64,000 nucleotides of DNA, from assembly GCF_016907315.1 (NCBI RefSeq), contig NZ_JAFBBS010000001.1, forward strand, positions 1,240,001 through 1,304,000, read 5' to 3'. Below are positions 25,572-33,491 of this stretch, in pieces. Under the pieces are notes generated by a model. That model saw only the letters and a list, made by a program, of their open reading frames with translations, was not told the origin of the DNA and searched no databases. The stretch is from Microbacterium esteraromaticum. Its GTDB lineage: Bacteria; Actinomycetota; Actinomycetes; Actinomycetales; Microbacteriaceae. A program made the translations under genes and the position numbers. Position 1 is the first letter of the stretch. Each line of letters opens with the position of its first letter.

Positions 25572-26324
25572 TCAGGCGGCGTGGGCTCGCGCCAGCGCGC
25601 CGACGATCGAGCGAGCGGCGTCGAGGTCGGTGATCTCGTGGCCGGCGTCGCCGTCGCTCGCCGAGCCGAGGCGCACGCCGTTGTCGGCCGTCATGGTGCG
25701 CTTCGCCGAGAAGTGCACCGCGTCGACGCCCGTGCTCGCGACCGTCACGACATCGGCGGCGGTGATGCCGCTGCCCGCCATCACCTCTATGTCGCCGGCG
25801 GCCTCGCGCACGAGGGCCCGCAGCACATCGAGGCCGTCGACCGCCCGCGATGCCCCGCCGGAGGTGAGCACCCGGCTCATGCCCAGCTCGCGCGCCAGCC
25901 GGAGGGCAGCGAGAGGATCGGGGGTCGTGTCGACCACGCGGTGCACGGTGACGGGGGCTCCGGCGGCGGCGTCACGCAGCCGCACGAGGCCGTCGCGATC
26001 GAGTCCGCCGGTCGCGTCCTGGCATCCGATCACGACGCCGTGGGCGCCGGCGGCGAGCGCGACGCGCACATCGCGCTCCATGACGACGAACTCATCGTCG
26101 TCGTAGTGGAAGTCGCCCGCGCGCGGTCGGATCAGCACGTGCACCTCGGGTCCGCTGTCTCCCCGCGCCTCGACCGCCAGCTCGATCGTGGCCTGCGACG
26201 GCGTGAGGCCGCCGAGTGCCAGCGCCTGTGTCAGCTCTACCCGGGTCGCGCCGATCTCCCGCGCGATGCGCACGCCGGCGGTGTTCTGGACGGCGACTTC
26301 GAGCGCGAGTGGCATGAGAATCAT
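25572..26324 (-). CDS. cutC: CutC family protein
   Basis: TIM-barrel protein of 250 aa matching CutC: LALEVAVQN at the start, GATRVELTQALALGGLTPS, HVLIRPRAGDFHY and VLTSGGASRAVDG are the family signatures in order. CutC was first linked to copper handling, but the biochemical role remains unsettled. ATG 26324 is preceded by GGTGAG; a second in-frame ATG at 26315 is possible. Divergent from the MarR gene, whose operator lies between them, so it could share that control. Confidence 0.88.
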   Translation of the reverse strand: MILMPLALEVAVQNTAGVRIAREIGATRVELTQALALGGLTPSQATIELAVEARGDSGPEVHVLIRPRAGDFHYDDDEFVVMERDVRVALAAGAHGVVIGCQDATGGLDRDGLVRLRDAAAGAPVTVHRVVDTTPDPLAALRLARELGMSRVLTSGGASRAVDGLDVLRALVREAAGDIEVMAGSGITAADVVTVASTGVDAVHFSAKRTMTADNGVRLGSASDGDAGHEITDLDAARSIVGALARAHAA

Positions 26325-26391
26325 TTTCTCACCCGACGGAGCACCGCGACAGATCAGCGGGCAATATTTTCATCCGCCCGGCGGCTGAAAT

Positions 26392-26410
26392 CTTAGTTAG
26401 GCTATCTAAG
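26392..26410. promoter_or_regulatory. MarR-type operator
   Basis: CTTAGTTAGGCTATCTAAG, a 19-nt palindrome with 8 of 9 half-site pairs matching, ends 2 nt before the MarR ATG. Size and symmetry fit a MarR dimer site and autoregulation of the marR-MFS operon. Confidence 0.6.
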
Positions 26411-26412
26411 TA

Positions 26413-26844
26413 ATGCCTGCCGACTTCGATGACTCCGCCGCCGAGCTCCGTTACGCCCTCTTCCGCCTCACCCGACGCCTGCGCTCTGCGCGCGCCGTCG
26501 ACGCGATGAGCGACGCCCAGCTCGCGACGCTCGGTGCGCTGCGCGCGCACGGACGACGCACGCTCTCGAGCCTCGCCGAGCACGAGCACGTCACCGCCCC
26601 CACGATGAGCGCGACCGTCAACGGCCTGGCCGACCTCGGGCTCGTGGTGCGCGTGCCCGACGAAGACGACCGGCGCCGGGTCTACGTCGAGCTGACCGAT
26701 CAGGGTGAGAGCGTCGTCATCGAGACGATCCGCAAGCGCAACCAGCTGATGTCCGACCTGATCGACGCACAGCGGTTCGACGAAGACGAGCTGGCCGTGC
26801 TGCACTCCGCGTCCTCTCTGCTGCGACGGATGGCCGACGCATGA
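26413..26844 (+). CDS. MarR-family regulator of MFS exporter operon
   Basis: A 143-aa winged-helix repressor: helix-turn-helix about residues 45-75 (SSLAEHEHVTAPTMSATVNGL) and the basic wing DEDDRRRVYVELT. N- and C-terminal helices form the dimer interface. It overlaps the following MFS gene by 4 bp (ATGA) and probably represses its own operon through the palindrome immediately upstream, being released by a small phenolic or drug ligand as in the family generally. Ligand not known. Confidence 0.9.
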   Translation: MPADFDDSAAELRYALFRLTRRLRSARAVDAMSDAQLATLGALRAHGRRTLSSLAEHEHVTAPTMSATVNGLADLGLVVRVPDEDDRRRVYVELTDQGESVVIETIRKRNQLMSDLIDAQRFDEDELAVLHSASSLLRRMADA

Positions 26845-28199
26845 GCCCCTCGTCCACGGGCATGTTCCGCTCGTTCCGCAACTTCAACTACCGCACGTGG
26901 TTCCTCGGCGGCGTCATCTCGAACATCGGCGGCTGGATGCAGGCCACCGCCCAGGACTGGGTGGTGCTCACCGAGCTCACCGACAACGACGCCACCGCGA
27001 TGGGCGTCACCATGGCCCTGCAGTTCGGCCCTCCCCTCGTGCTCGTGAGCCTCACCGGCTGGGTGGCCGACCGCTTCGACCGGCGCCGCGTGCTGCTGTG
27101 CACGCAGGCCGCCCTGATGCTGCTGGCGATCGCCGTGGCCGTGCTGCTGCTCACCGGGGTCATGACCCTGCCGCTGATGTTCGTCTTCGCGGCCGCGTTC
27201 GGTGTCGCGAACGCGTTCGACGCACCCGCACGGCAGGCGTTCGTGTCAGACATGGTGAGCCTGGAAGACACCTCGAACGCCGTCGCCCTGAACTCGGCCG
27301 CGTTCAACATGGCACGGCTGGTCGGGCCCGCCGTCGGCGGAATCCTCATCGTTCTGCTCGGCACGGGCTGGGTCTTCGTCGCCAATGCCGTCACGTTCCT
27401 CGCCATGATCGTGGCGCTGATGCTCATCCGCGTGCACGAGCTGACTCCGCGAGTGAAGAACCACAGCGGCGGAGGCCTCGGAGAGGGCTTCCGCTACGTG
27501 TGGCGTCGTCCCGACCTGCTCGTGGTGTTCGTGATGGTGTTCCTGATCGGCGCGTTCGGCATGAACTTCCCGATCTTCGCATCGACCATGGCGCTCGAGT
27601 TCGGCCGCGACGCCGACGGATACGGCGTGCTCAGCTCTGTACTGGCGATCGGGTCGCTGACCGGGGCTCTGCTCGCGGCGCGCCGCGATCGCGCCCGCGT
27701 GCGGGTGCTGGTCATCGCGGCGGGAGGGTTCGGCGTGGCATCCGTCATCTCCGCCCTCATGCCCACCTACTGGGCGTACGGCGCGACGCTCATGCTCGTC
27801 GGGTTCACGATCGTCACCATGCTGACCACCGCGAACGGGTACGTGCAGACGACGACGGATGCCGCGCTGCGCGGCCGGGTGCTCGCGCTCTACATGGCCG
27901 TGATCATGGGATCCACTCCGATCGGCGCTCCGATCGCCGGCTGGATCGTCGATACTTTCTCGGCCCGGACGGCCATCATGGTCGGCGGAGTGGCCGGCAT
28001 CGTCGCGTTCGGCATCGGGATCGGATGGATGCTGTGGTCGGGCCGCCTGCACCGCAGCAGCGACCGCCGCTTCCAGCTGACGCTCGACGAGACCCGCCCG
28101 CTGTCGGTGATCCGCGCGATGGACCCCGGCTCATTCGACGATCGCCCGACCGCCACCACGCCCATCCGACTCGCGGACCCGCGCGACGGCGAGGACTGA
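26841..28199 (+). CDS. MFS transporter (MFS_3/enterobactin-exporter type)
   Basis: Twelve-helix major facilitator of 452 aa. Begins FRSFRNFNYRTWFLGG, the usual start of this exporter branch, with the motif A loop GWVADRFDRRRVL between helices 2 and 3 and a C-terminal cytoplasmic tail of about 50 residues. Co-transcribed with the MarR gene (4-bp overlap) and with a second MFS gene 2 bp downstream. Likely a drug or metabolite exporter; the substrate cannot be read from the sequence. Confidence 0.9.
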   Translation: MSPSSTGMFRSFRNFNYRTWFLGGVISNIGGWMQATAQDWVVLTELTDNDATAMGVTMALQFGPPLVLVSLTGWVADRFDRRRVLLCTQAALMLLAIAVAVLLLTGVMTLPLMFVFAAAFGVANAFDAPARQAFVSDMVSLEDTSNAVALNSAAFNMARLVGPAVGGILIVLLGTGWVFVANAVTFLAMIVALMLIRVHELTPRVKNHSGGGLGEGFRYVWRRPDLLVVFVMVFLIGAFGMNFPIFASTMALEFGRDADGYGVLSSVLAIGSLTGALLAARRDRARVRVLVIAAGGFGVASVISALMPTYWAYGATLMLVGFTIVTMLTTANGYVQTTTDAALRGRVLALYMAVIMGSTPIGAPIAGWIVDTFSARTAIMVGGVAGIVAFGIGIGWMLWSGRLHRSSDRRFQLTLDETRPLSVIRAMDPGSFDDRPTATTPIRLADPRDGED

Positions 28200-28201
28200 C
28201 G

Positions 28202-29380
28202 GTGCCGCAGCACCCCCGCCGGCTCATGATCGCGCTCGGCGCGCTCACGGCCTTCGGCCCCATCTCGCTCGACGTGTACCTGCCGTCGCTGCCGCAGCTC
28301 GGCACCGACCTCGGCGCCTCGGAGTCGCTCACGCAGTTCACGATGAGCGCGTGCATGATCGGTCTCGCGCTGGGGCAGCTGCTGTGGGGACCGATCAGCG
28401 ACCGATTCGGCCGTCGGATGCCGCTGATCCTGGCCATCTCCGGGTTCGTCGTCACCTCGGTGCTGTGCGCCCTGGCGCCCACCATCGAGACGCTGATCGT
28501 GGTGCGCATCGTGCAGGGCCTGTGCGGCGCCGCCGGCATGGTGATCGCGAGGGCCGTGGTGCATGACGTGTTCTCGGGCGCCGAGGCGGTCGCCGCGTAC
28601 TCGACGCTCGCGGCCGTCATGGGTGTCGCCCCTGTGCTCGCGCCGCTCATCGGCGGCGCGGTCGCGACCGTGTCCGACTGGCGCGGGGTGTTCATCGCGC
28701 TCGCGGTGATCGGCGCTCTGCTGCTCGCCACCGCCGCTTCGGTTCCCGAGACGCTCGATCGCGCGCACCGCACAACGGGCGGCATCGGCAGCGACGTGCG
28801 CGGCCTCGGATCGGCGCTCGCGAACCGCGGCTTCATGCTCAGCGCGGTCACTCTCGGATGCGCCTCTGTCGCCCTGTTCACCTACCTGCAGCTGTCTCCC
28901 TTCGTGCTGCAGCAGCAGTTCGGTCTGACCGCGCAGCAGTTCGCGCTCGTGTTCGCCGCGAATTCGATCGGCATCATGGCCATGGCGCAGCTCGACCGTC
29001 GCCTGGCCGGCCGGGTGCCCGGCCTGCGGCTGCTGCGGTGGACGCTGACCGTCGCCATCGCCGCCTCGGTCGCGCTGACGCTGGCCGGGATGCTCGGATC
29101 GGCCGTTCCCTGGCTGCTCGTGCCGCTCTTCGTCGCGATGTCGACCCACGGCGTGAACAACCCGTCGCTGACCGCGATCGCCCTCGGGCGGATCCGGCAC
29201 AGCGCGGGGTCGGCCTCGGCCGTGCTGGGCACCCTGTCGATGCTGCTCGGCGCGTTCGTGCCGCCGCTCGTGTCGATGCTCGGGGTGTCGGCGACGATCA
29301 TGGGCGCGACGATGCTGGCATCCTTCACCGTCGCCCTGGTGCTGCTCCTCTGCCAGCCGCGCGCTGTCAAGGGGGTGTGA
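28202..29380 (+). CDS. Bcr/CflA-family MFS drug exporter
   Basis: Twelve-helix proton-driven exporter of 392 aa. The signature of this branch is visible: ISLDVYLPSLP in helix 1, GQLLWGPISDRFGRRMPL (motif A) and a helix 4 RIVQGLCGAAGMVIARAVVHD. Starts with GTG 2 bp after the preceding stop, so it is third gene of the marR operon; an ATG 26 bp later is an alternative start. Two unrelated exporters in one MarR operon suggests a shared inducing compound (inference). Confidence 0.9.
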   Translation: MPQHPRRLMIALGALTAFGPISLDVYLPSLPQLGTDLGASESLTQFTMSACMIGLALGQLLWGPISDRFGRRMPLILAISGFVVTSVLCALAPTIETLIVVRIVQGLCGAAGMVIARAVVHDVFSGAEAVAAYSTLAAVMGVAPVLAPLIGGAVATVSDWRGVFIALAVIGALLLATAASVPETLDRAHRTTGGIGSDVRGLGSALANRGFMLSAVTLGCASVALFTYLQLSPFVLQQQFGLTAQQFALVFAANSIGIMAMAQLDRRLAGRVPGLRLLRWTLTVAIAASVALTLAGMLGSAVPWLLVPLFVAMSTHGVNNPSLTAIALGRIRHSAGSASAVLGTLSMLLGAFVPPLVSMLGVSATIMGATMLASFTVALVLLLCQPRAVKGV

Positions 29381-29399
29381 GCGCGCCGCACCGCACGCC

Positions 29400-29405
29400 T
29401 ACCGT
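29400..29405 (+). promoter_or_regulatory. -10 box for leaderless small acidic protein
   Basis: TACCGT, 7 nt before ATG 29413. Confidence 0.45.
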
Positions 29406-29412
29406 CGCGGGC

Positions 29413-29730
29413 ATGAATGACCCGGAGCGCACCCCGAAGTACGGCTCACCTGACGGCCAGCACCCGCACGTGCCCGGTCACGACCCGCTGGGCAGCGGCA
29501 TGCCCCGCCAGCAGGAGTGGGCGCAGGCGGAGTCGTCGGAGTCCGCCGACGACGCCTCGCCTCCAGACGAGACTGCGGCGGCGAACGCGTCGCAGGAGCC
29601 TGCCGGTGACCGCGCCGACGACGGCGCCCCGCTGGGTGGCGATGAGAACACCGAAGACCAGCTGACGGCAGACACGGCGGTCGAGCGCGACGCGCTGAAG
29701 TCGCTCGACCCCGACGACACTCCCGCGTGA
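29413..29730 (+). CDS. Small acidic, probably disordered protein
   Basis: A 105-aa protein of no recognised family. It is rich in Asp, Glu, Ser, Ala and Pro, has almost no hydrophobic core, and has a basic-aromatic start (MNDPERTPKYGSPDGQHPHVPGHDPLGSGMP) followed by an acidic tail ending SLDPDDTPA. Predicted to be soluble and disordered. Short proteins of this composition are common in Microbacteriaceae and are usually unannotated. It follows the MFS gene by 32 bp and precedes the BCCT gene by 28 bp, but each has its own -10 box, so an operon is not required. Confidence 0.65.
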   Translation: MNDPERTPKYGSPDGQHPHVPGHDPLGSGMPRQQEWAQAESSESADDASPPDETAAANASQEPAGDRADDGAPLGGDENTEDQLTADTAVERDALKSLDPDDTPA

Positions 29731-29745
29731 GGTCGCGGATCTCGG

Positions 29746-29751
29746 TAGCGT
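29746..29751 (+). promoter_or_regulatory. -10 box for leaderless BCCT transporter mRNA
   Basis: TAGCGT, 7 nt before ATG 29759. Confidence 0.45.
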
Positions 29752-29758
29752 GGAGAGC

Positions 29759-31642
29759 ATGAGCGGAAACCGAGACGCGTCTGATCCGAACGCCACCGCG
29801 ACACCGGATGCCCCGACCGCGGCGTCTGCGCGCGAGCCAGAGGTGCTGAGGTGGGTCTTCTGGCCCGCCGCCGTCATCGTCGTGGTGTTCGCGCTGTTCG
29901 CGCTGCTGCTGCCCGGTGTCGCCGAGACGGCGTTCCAGGCCATCCAGACGAGCATCGTCAACGCGTTCAACTGGTACTACGTGCTGATCGCCGCGTTCTT
30001 CGTGGCGTTCTGCCTGTTCCTCGGGTTCAGCCGCTTCGGCGACATCAAGCTCGGCCGCGACGACGAAGAGCCCGAGTTCTCGCTGATGAGCTGGTTCTCG
30101 CTGCTCTTCGCGGCCGGAATGGGCATCGGCCTCGTCTTCTACGGCGTGAGCGAGCCGCTCTCGCACTACACGAACCCCCGTCCGGGCGTCGAGGGCACTC
30201 CAGCCCAGCTGGCGCAGGCCGCCCTCGGCCAGACCTATCTGCACTGGGGCGTGCACGCCTGGTCGATCTACGTGGTGATCGGCATCGCGCTCGCCTACGC
30301 GATCCACCGCCGCCGTCGTCCCATCTCGATCCGGTGGACCCTCGAGCCCCTGCTCGGCAGGAAGGTCGAGGGCGCGTGGGGCCACGCGATCGACGTGATC
30401 GCTCTGGTCGGCACGCTGTTCGGCGTCGCCACATCGCTCGGCCTCGGCGTGCTGCAGATGAGCTCGGGGCTGCACACGGCTGGCATCGCCGACCCCGACG
30501 AGACGACGCAGGTCGTGCTGATCCTGATCATCTCGGTGTTCGTGCTCATGTCGGTGCTCTCGGGCGTGACCAAGGGCATGAAGTGGCTCTCGAACGCCAA
30601 CCTCGTGCTCGCCGGGCTGCTGGTCGTCTACCTTCTCGCGGTCGGGCCGACCGAATTCCTGCTGCGCGACTTCGTGCAGTCGATCGGCTACTACATCCAG
30701 AACTTCGTCGGCCTGTCGTTCAACGTCAGCGCCTTCCAGGGCACCGAGGGCGAGCAGTGGCAGTCGTCCTGGACCTCGTTCTACTGGGGCTGGTGGATCT
30801 CATGGGCACCCTTCGTCGGCATCTTCATCGCCCGGGTCTCGAAGGGCCGCACGGTGCGCGAGTTCGTCGTCGGCGTGATTCTCGTGCCGACGCTGCTCGG
30901 CATCCTCTGGTTCGCCGTCCTGGGCGGATCGGCCCTCGCGCTCGAGCTCGCAGAGCCGGGCACCCTGACCGGCCCCGAGGGCACGGTCGACCTGCAGGGA
31001 GCCCTGTTCACGCTGCTGCAGAACGTGCCCGGATCGATGATCGTCAGCATCGGCGCGATCCTGCTGCTCGCGATCTTCTTCATCACCTCGGCCGACTCCG
31101 GCGCGCTGGTGATGGGCATGATCGCCACCGGCGGCAAGCCGGAGCCCAAGCGCTGGATCCGCACGTTCTTCGTTGCGGTCACGGCACTGCTGGCCATCGC
31201 GCTGCTGCTGTCGGGCGGCCTGACCGCGCTGCAGACGGCGGCCATCACGATCGCGCTGCCGTTCAGCGTGGTCATGCTGCTGATGTGCTGGTCGACGGTG
31301 GTCGCGTTCAGCCGTGAACGCCGGGCGTACGCCAAAGCCGAGCGCGCGCAGTTCATCGACAAGATCGGCGACTACTACGGGCTCGAGGTCGAGGCGCACG
31401 ACGCGACCGGAGTGTTCGGCGCGCAGCCCCGGTGGATGCGCCGGCTGCAGCGCTCGTTCGGCCTGCCTGTCGCCCCGGCGGACCCGGCGCGAGCGACGCC
31501 GGGAGCGCTGGCGGCCGAGAGCCACGTCGACTCCACGCCGTCGACGCAGGACGTCGACGTGCTGATCGCCGAGGACGAGCTGGCCGGTCTCGACGATCCC
31601 GACGTGAAGCCGCAGGAGTCCGGTCCGTTCCTGAAGGACTGA
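29759..31642 (+). CDS. BCCT-family betaine/choline/carnitine transporter
   Basis: Twelve-helix secondary transporter, 627 aa, for quaternary ammonium compounds such as glycine betaine or choline. Family signatures include GMGIGLVFYGVSEPLSHY (helix 3 region), WGVHAWSIYVVIGIALAY and the Trp-rich FYWGWWISWAPFVG helix 8. The N-terminus (about 35 residues) and a long C-terminal tail (about 110 residues, ending SGPFLKD) are hydrophilic; in BetP-like members such tails sense osmotic stress. ATG 29759 is preferred over GTG 29750, from the spacing to the TAGCGT box. Substrate is inferred from family. Confidence 0.92.
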   Translation: MSGNRDASDPNATATPDAPTAASAREPEVLRWVFWPAAVIVVVFALFALLLPGVAETAFQAIQTSIVNAFNWYYVLIAAFFVAFCLFLGFSRFGDIKLGRDDEEPEFSLMSWFSLLFAAGMGIGLVFYGVSEPLSHYTNPRPGVEGTPAQLAQAALGQTYLHWGVHAWSIYVVIGIALAYAIHRRRRPISIRWTLEPLLGRKVEGAWGHAIDVIALVGTLFGVATSLGLGVLQMSSGLHTAGIADPDETTQVVLILIISVFVLMSVLSGVTKGMKWLSNANLVLAGLLVVYLLAVGPTEFLLRDFVQSIGYYIQNFVGLSFNVSAFQGTEGEQWQSSWTSFYWGWWISWAPFVGIFIARVSKGRTVREFVVGVILVPTLLGILWFAVLGGSALALELAEPGTLTGPEGTVDLQGALFTLLQNVPGSMIVSIGAILLLAIFFITSADSGALVMGMIATGGKPEPKRWIRTFFVAVTALLAIALLLSGGLTALQTAAITIALPFSVVMLLMCWSTVVAFSRERRAYAKAERAQFIDKIGDYYGLEVEAHDATGVFGAQPRWMRRLQRSFGLPVAPADPARATPGALAAESHVDSTPSTQDVDVLIAEDELAGLDDPDVKPQESGPFLKD

Positions 31643-31677
31643 CCTGCGGGAGGGTCCGGACCGTAACGAGGCGCGCG

Positions 31678-31683
31678 TAGCCT
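31678..31683 (+). promoter_or_regulatory. -10 box for leaderless molybdopterin oxidoreductase mRNA
   Basis: TAGCCT, 6 nt before ATG 31690. Confidence 0.5.
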
Positions 31684-31689
31684 TGACGC

Positions 31690-33339
31690 ATGAAGGGCAC
31701 TTCACGGCGACGCGGCATGGCTGCGCTCGCGGGCATCGCGGCTGCGGTGCTCGGCGCAGGTGCCGGCGAGCTGCTCGCCGCCCTGTTCGCCCCCTCGTCG
31801 AGCCCGTTCGCCGTCGTCGGCGGAGCCCTGATCGACGCGGCACCGACCTGGGCCAAGGACACGGCGATCGCCTGGTTCGGCACGGCAGACAAGGCCGCCC
31901 TGCTCATCGGGATCGCGATCGTGCTTCTCGCACTCTCCGCGGCGGCGGGCATCGTCGAGGTGCACCGACGCCGCGTCGGTGTGGTCGCCCTGGTGGTGAT
32001 GGGCACGGCCGTCGGCGTGCTCGCGCTGACCAGAGCGGATGCCGGGATGCTGGCCTGGCTGCCGTCGGTCCTCGCCGGAGCTGTCGCCGCGACCGCGCTG
32101 CGGATGCTGGTGCGCGGCGCCTCGTTCGCCGGTGCGGCGGCGGCGGTGGCGCCCGAATCGGTGAACGCGCCGCGGCCCGGATCGGTGCGCGTGGGCGACT
32201 CGGCGCCGACGCCCGGATCGGTGCCGGCGGACGAACGGGCTGCGGGCACGGCATCCGGATCCCCCTCCATCTCCTCGCGACGGGCCTTTCTCGTCTGGGC
32301 CGGTGGCACCGCCCTCGTCGGCGTTGCCCTGGCCGCCGCCGGTGCGCTCACCAAGGCCGGCTCGGCGGCGGTCGCCGTCGCCCGCGACGCGCTGCGGCTG
32401 CCCCGCGCGGCATCGCCGGCCCCGGTCGCGCCGTCCGGCGCCGAACTCGATGTGGCGGGCATCTCGCCGTTGATCACGCCGAACCGCGACTTCTACCGCA
32501 TCGACACCGCCCTCGTCGTGCCGACCGTAGATCCTGCCGAGTGGCGGCTGCGCATCCACGGCATGGTCGACCACGAGGTCACGCTCACCTGGGACGAGCT
32601 GCTCGCTCTGCCCCTCGTCGAGCGGGCGGTGACGCTGTCGTGCGTGTCGAACCCCGTCGGCGGCGACCTCGTCGGCAACGCCGTGTGGCTCGGGTACCCG
32701 ATCCGTGAGCTGCTGGCTCGCGCGGCTCCACACTCCGACGCCGACATGGTGCTCTCGACCTCTGCCGACGGCTTCACCGCCGGCACGCCGCTGGAGGCGC
32801 TGACCGATGACCGCGACGCCCTGCTCGCGATCGGCATGAACGGCGAGCCCCTTCCGCTCGCACATGGCTTCCCTGTGCGCATGGTCGTGCCGGGTCTGTA
32901 CGGCTACGTCTCGGCGACGAAGTGGGTGACCGAACTCGAGGTGACGCGCTTCGACCGCTCTCGCGCGTACTGGACCGACCGCGGCTGGTCGGCGGAGGGC
33001 CCGATCAAGCTGCAGTCCCGCATCGATGTGCCGCGGGGTGGCGGCGGCGTCGACGCGGGCGACGCGGTGATCGCGGGCGTCGCGTGGCAGCCCGGTTCAG
33101 GGGTCTCGGGGGTCGAGGTGCAGGTCGACGACGGCCCGTGGGAGCGCGCCGAGCTGGCATCCGCTCTGTCGGACGACACCTGGGTGCAGTGGCGCACGCC
33201 CTGGCGCGCGGAGCCCGGCGATCACCGCATCCGGTGCCGGGCCATCGCCGCCGACGGCACCTCGCAGACAGACGCGATCGCCCCGCCTGCACCCGACGGC
33301 GCCACCGGGTGGCACACGATCTCGGTCACCGTCGCCTGA
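31690..33339 (+). CDS. Membrane-anchored molybdopterin-dependent oxidoreductase (sulfite oxidase family)
   Basis: A 549-aa protein with four N-terminal membrane helices (about residues 1-145), a linker, a fifth helix after SRRAFLVW (about 198-220), then a sulfite-oxidase-type molybdopterin domain and a C-terminal Mo-co dimerisation (Ig-like) domain (about 440-549). The molybdenum ligand is Cys318 (LSCVSNPVGG). SRRAFLVWAGG resembles a twin-arginine motif but lies after the helices, so the catalytic domain is presumably exported while held in the membrane. Electron donor and substrate are unknown; sulfite or an S-/N-oxide are possibilities. Followed by a palindromic array and the convergent rocD gene. 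Confidence 0.9.
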   Translation: MKGTSRRRGMAALAGIAAAVLGAGAGELLAALFAPSSSPFAVVGGALIDAAPTWAKDTAIAWFGTADKAALLIGIAIVLLALSAAAGIVEVHRRRVGVVALVVMGTAVGVLALTRADAGMLAWLPSVLAGAVAATALRMLVRGASFAGAAAAVAPESVNAPRPGSVRVGDSAPTPGSVPADERAAGTASGSPSISSRRAFLVWAGGTALVGVALAAAGALTKAGSAAVAVARDALRLPRAASPAPVAPSGAELDVAGISPLITPNRDFYRIDTALVVPTVDPAEWRLRIHGMVDHEVTLTWDELLALPLVERAVTLSCVSNPVGGDLVGNAVWLGYPIRELLARAAPHSDADMVLSTSADGFTAGTPLEALTDDRDALLAIGMNGEPLPLAHGFPVRMVVPGLYGYVSATKWVTELEVTRFDRSRAYWTDRGWSAEGPIKLQSRIDVPRGGGGVDAGDAVIAGVAWQPGSGVSGVEVQVDDGPWERAELASALSDDTWVQWRTPWRAEPGDHRIRCRAIAADGTSQTDAIAPPAPDGATGWHTISVTVA

Positions 33340-33388
33340 CCCGCCGCGGCCCCGCCCCCGGCCCCGGCCCGCGTGCCCGCCCGCCCCC

Positions 33389-33479
33389 GCCGAGACCTGC
33401 ACTTCCCGCCGAGACCTGCGCTTCCCGCCGAGACCTGCAGTTGCTACTGCAGGTCTCGGCAAAAAGTGCAGGTCTCGAC
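33389..33479. repeat. Intergenic palindromic array, 19-bp period (array C)
   Basis: Three direct copies of GCCGAGACCTGC(A/G) start at 33389, 33408 and 33427; after a TGCT loop, two inverted copies start at 33446 and 33465. The centre forms a perfect 15-bp hairpin (33427-33441/33446-33460) followed by AAAAA, which could terminate the + strand transcript. Lies between convergent stops. Confidence 0.85.
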
Positions 33480-33491
33480 GACGGGTGGCGG

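Noticed and set aside
33389..33479. Transposon terminal repeats or an insertion sequence
   Set aside because: No transposase and no target duplication; copies are short and evenly spaced.
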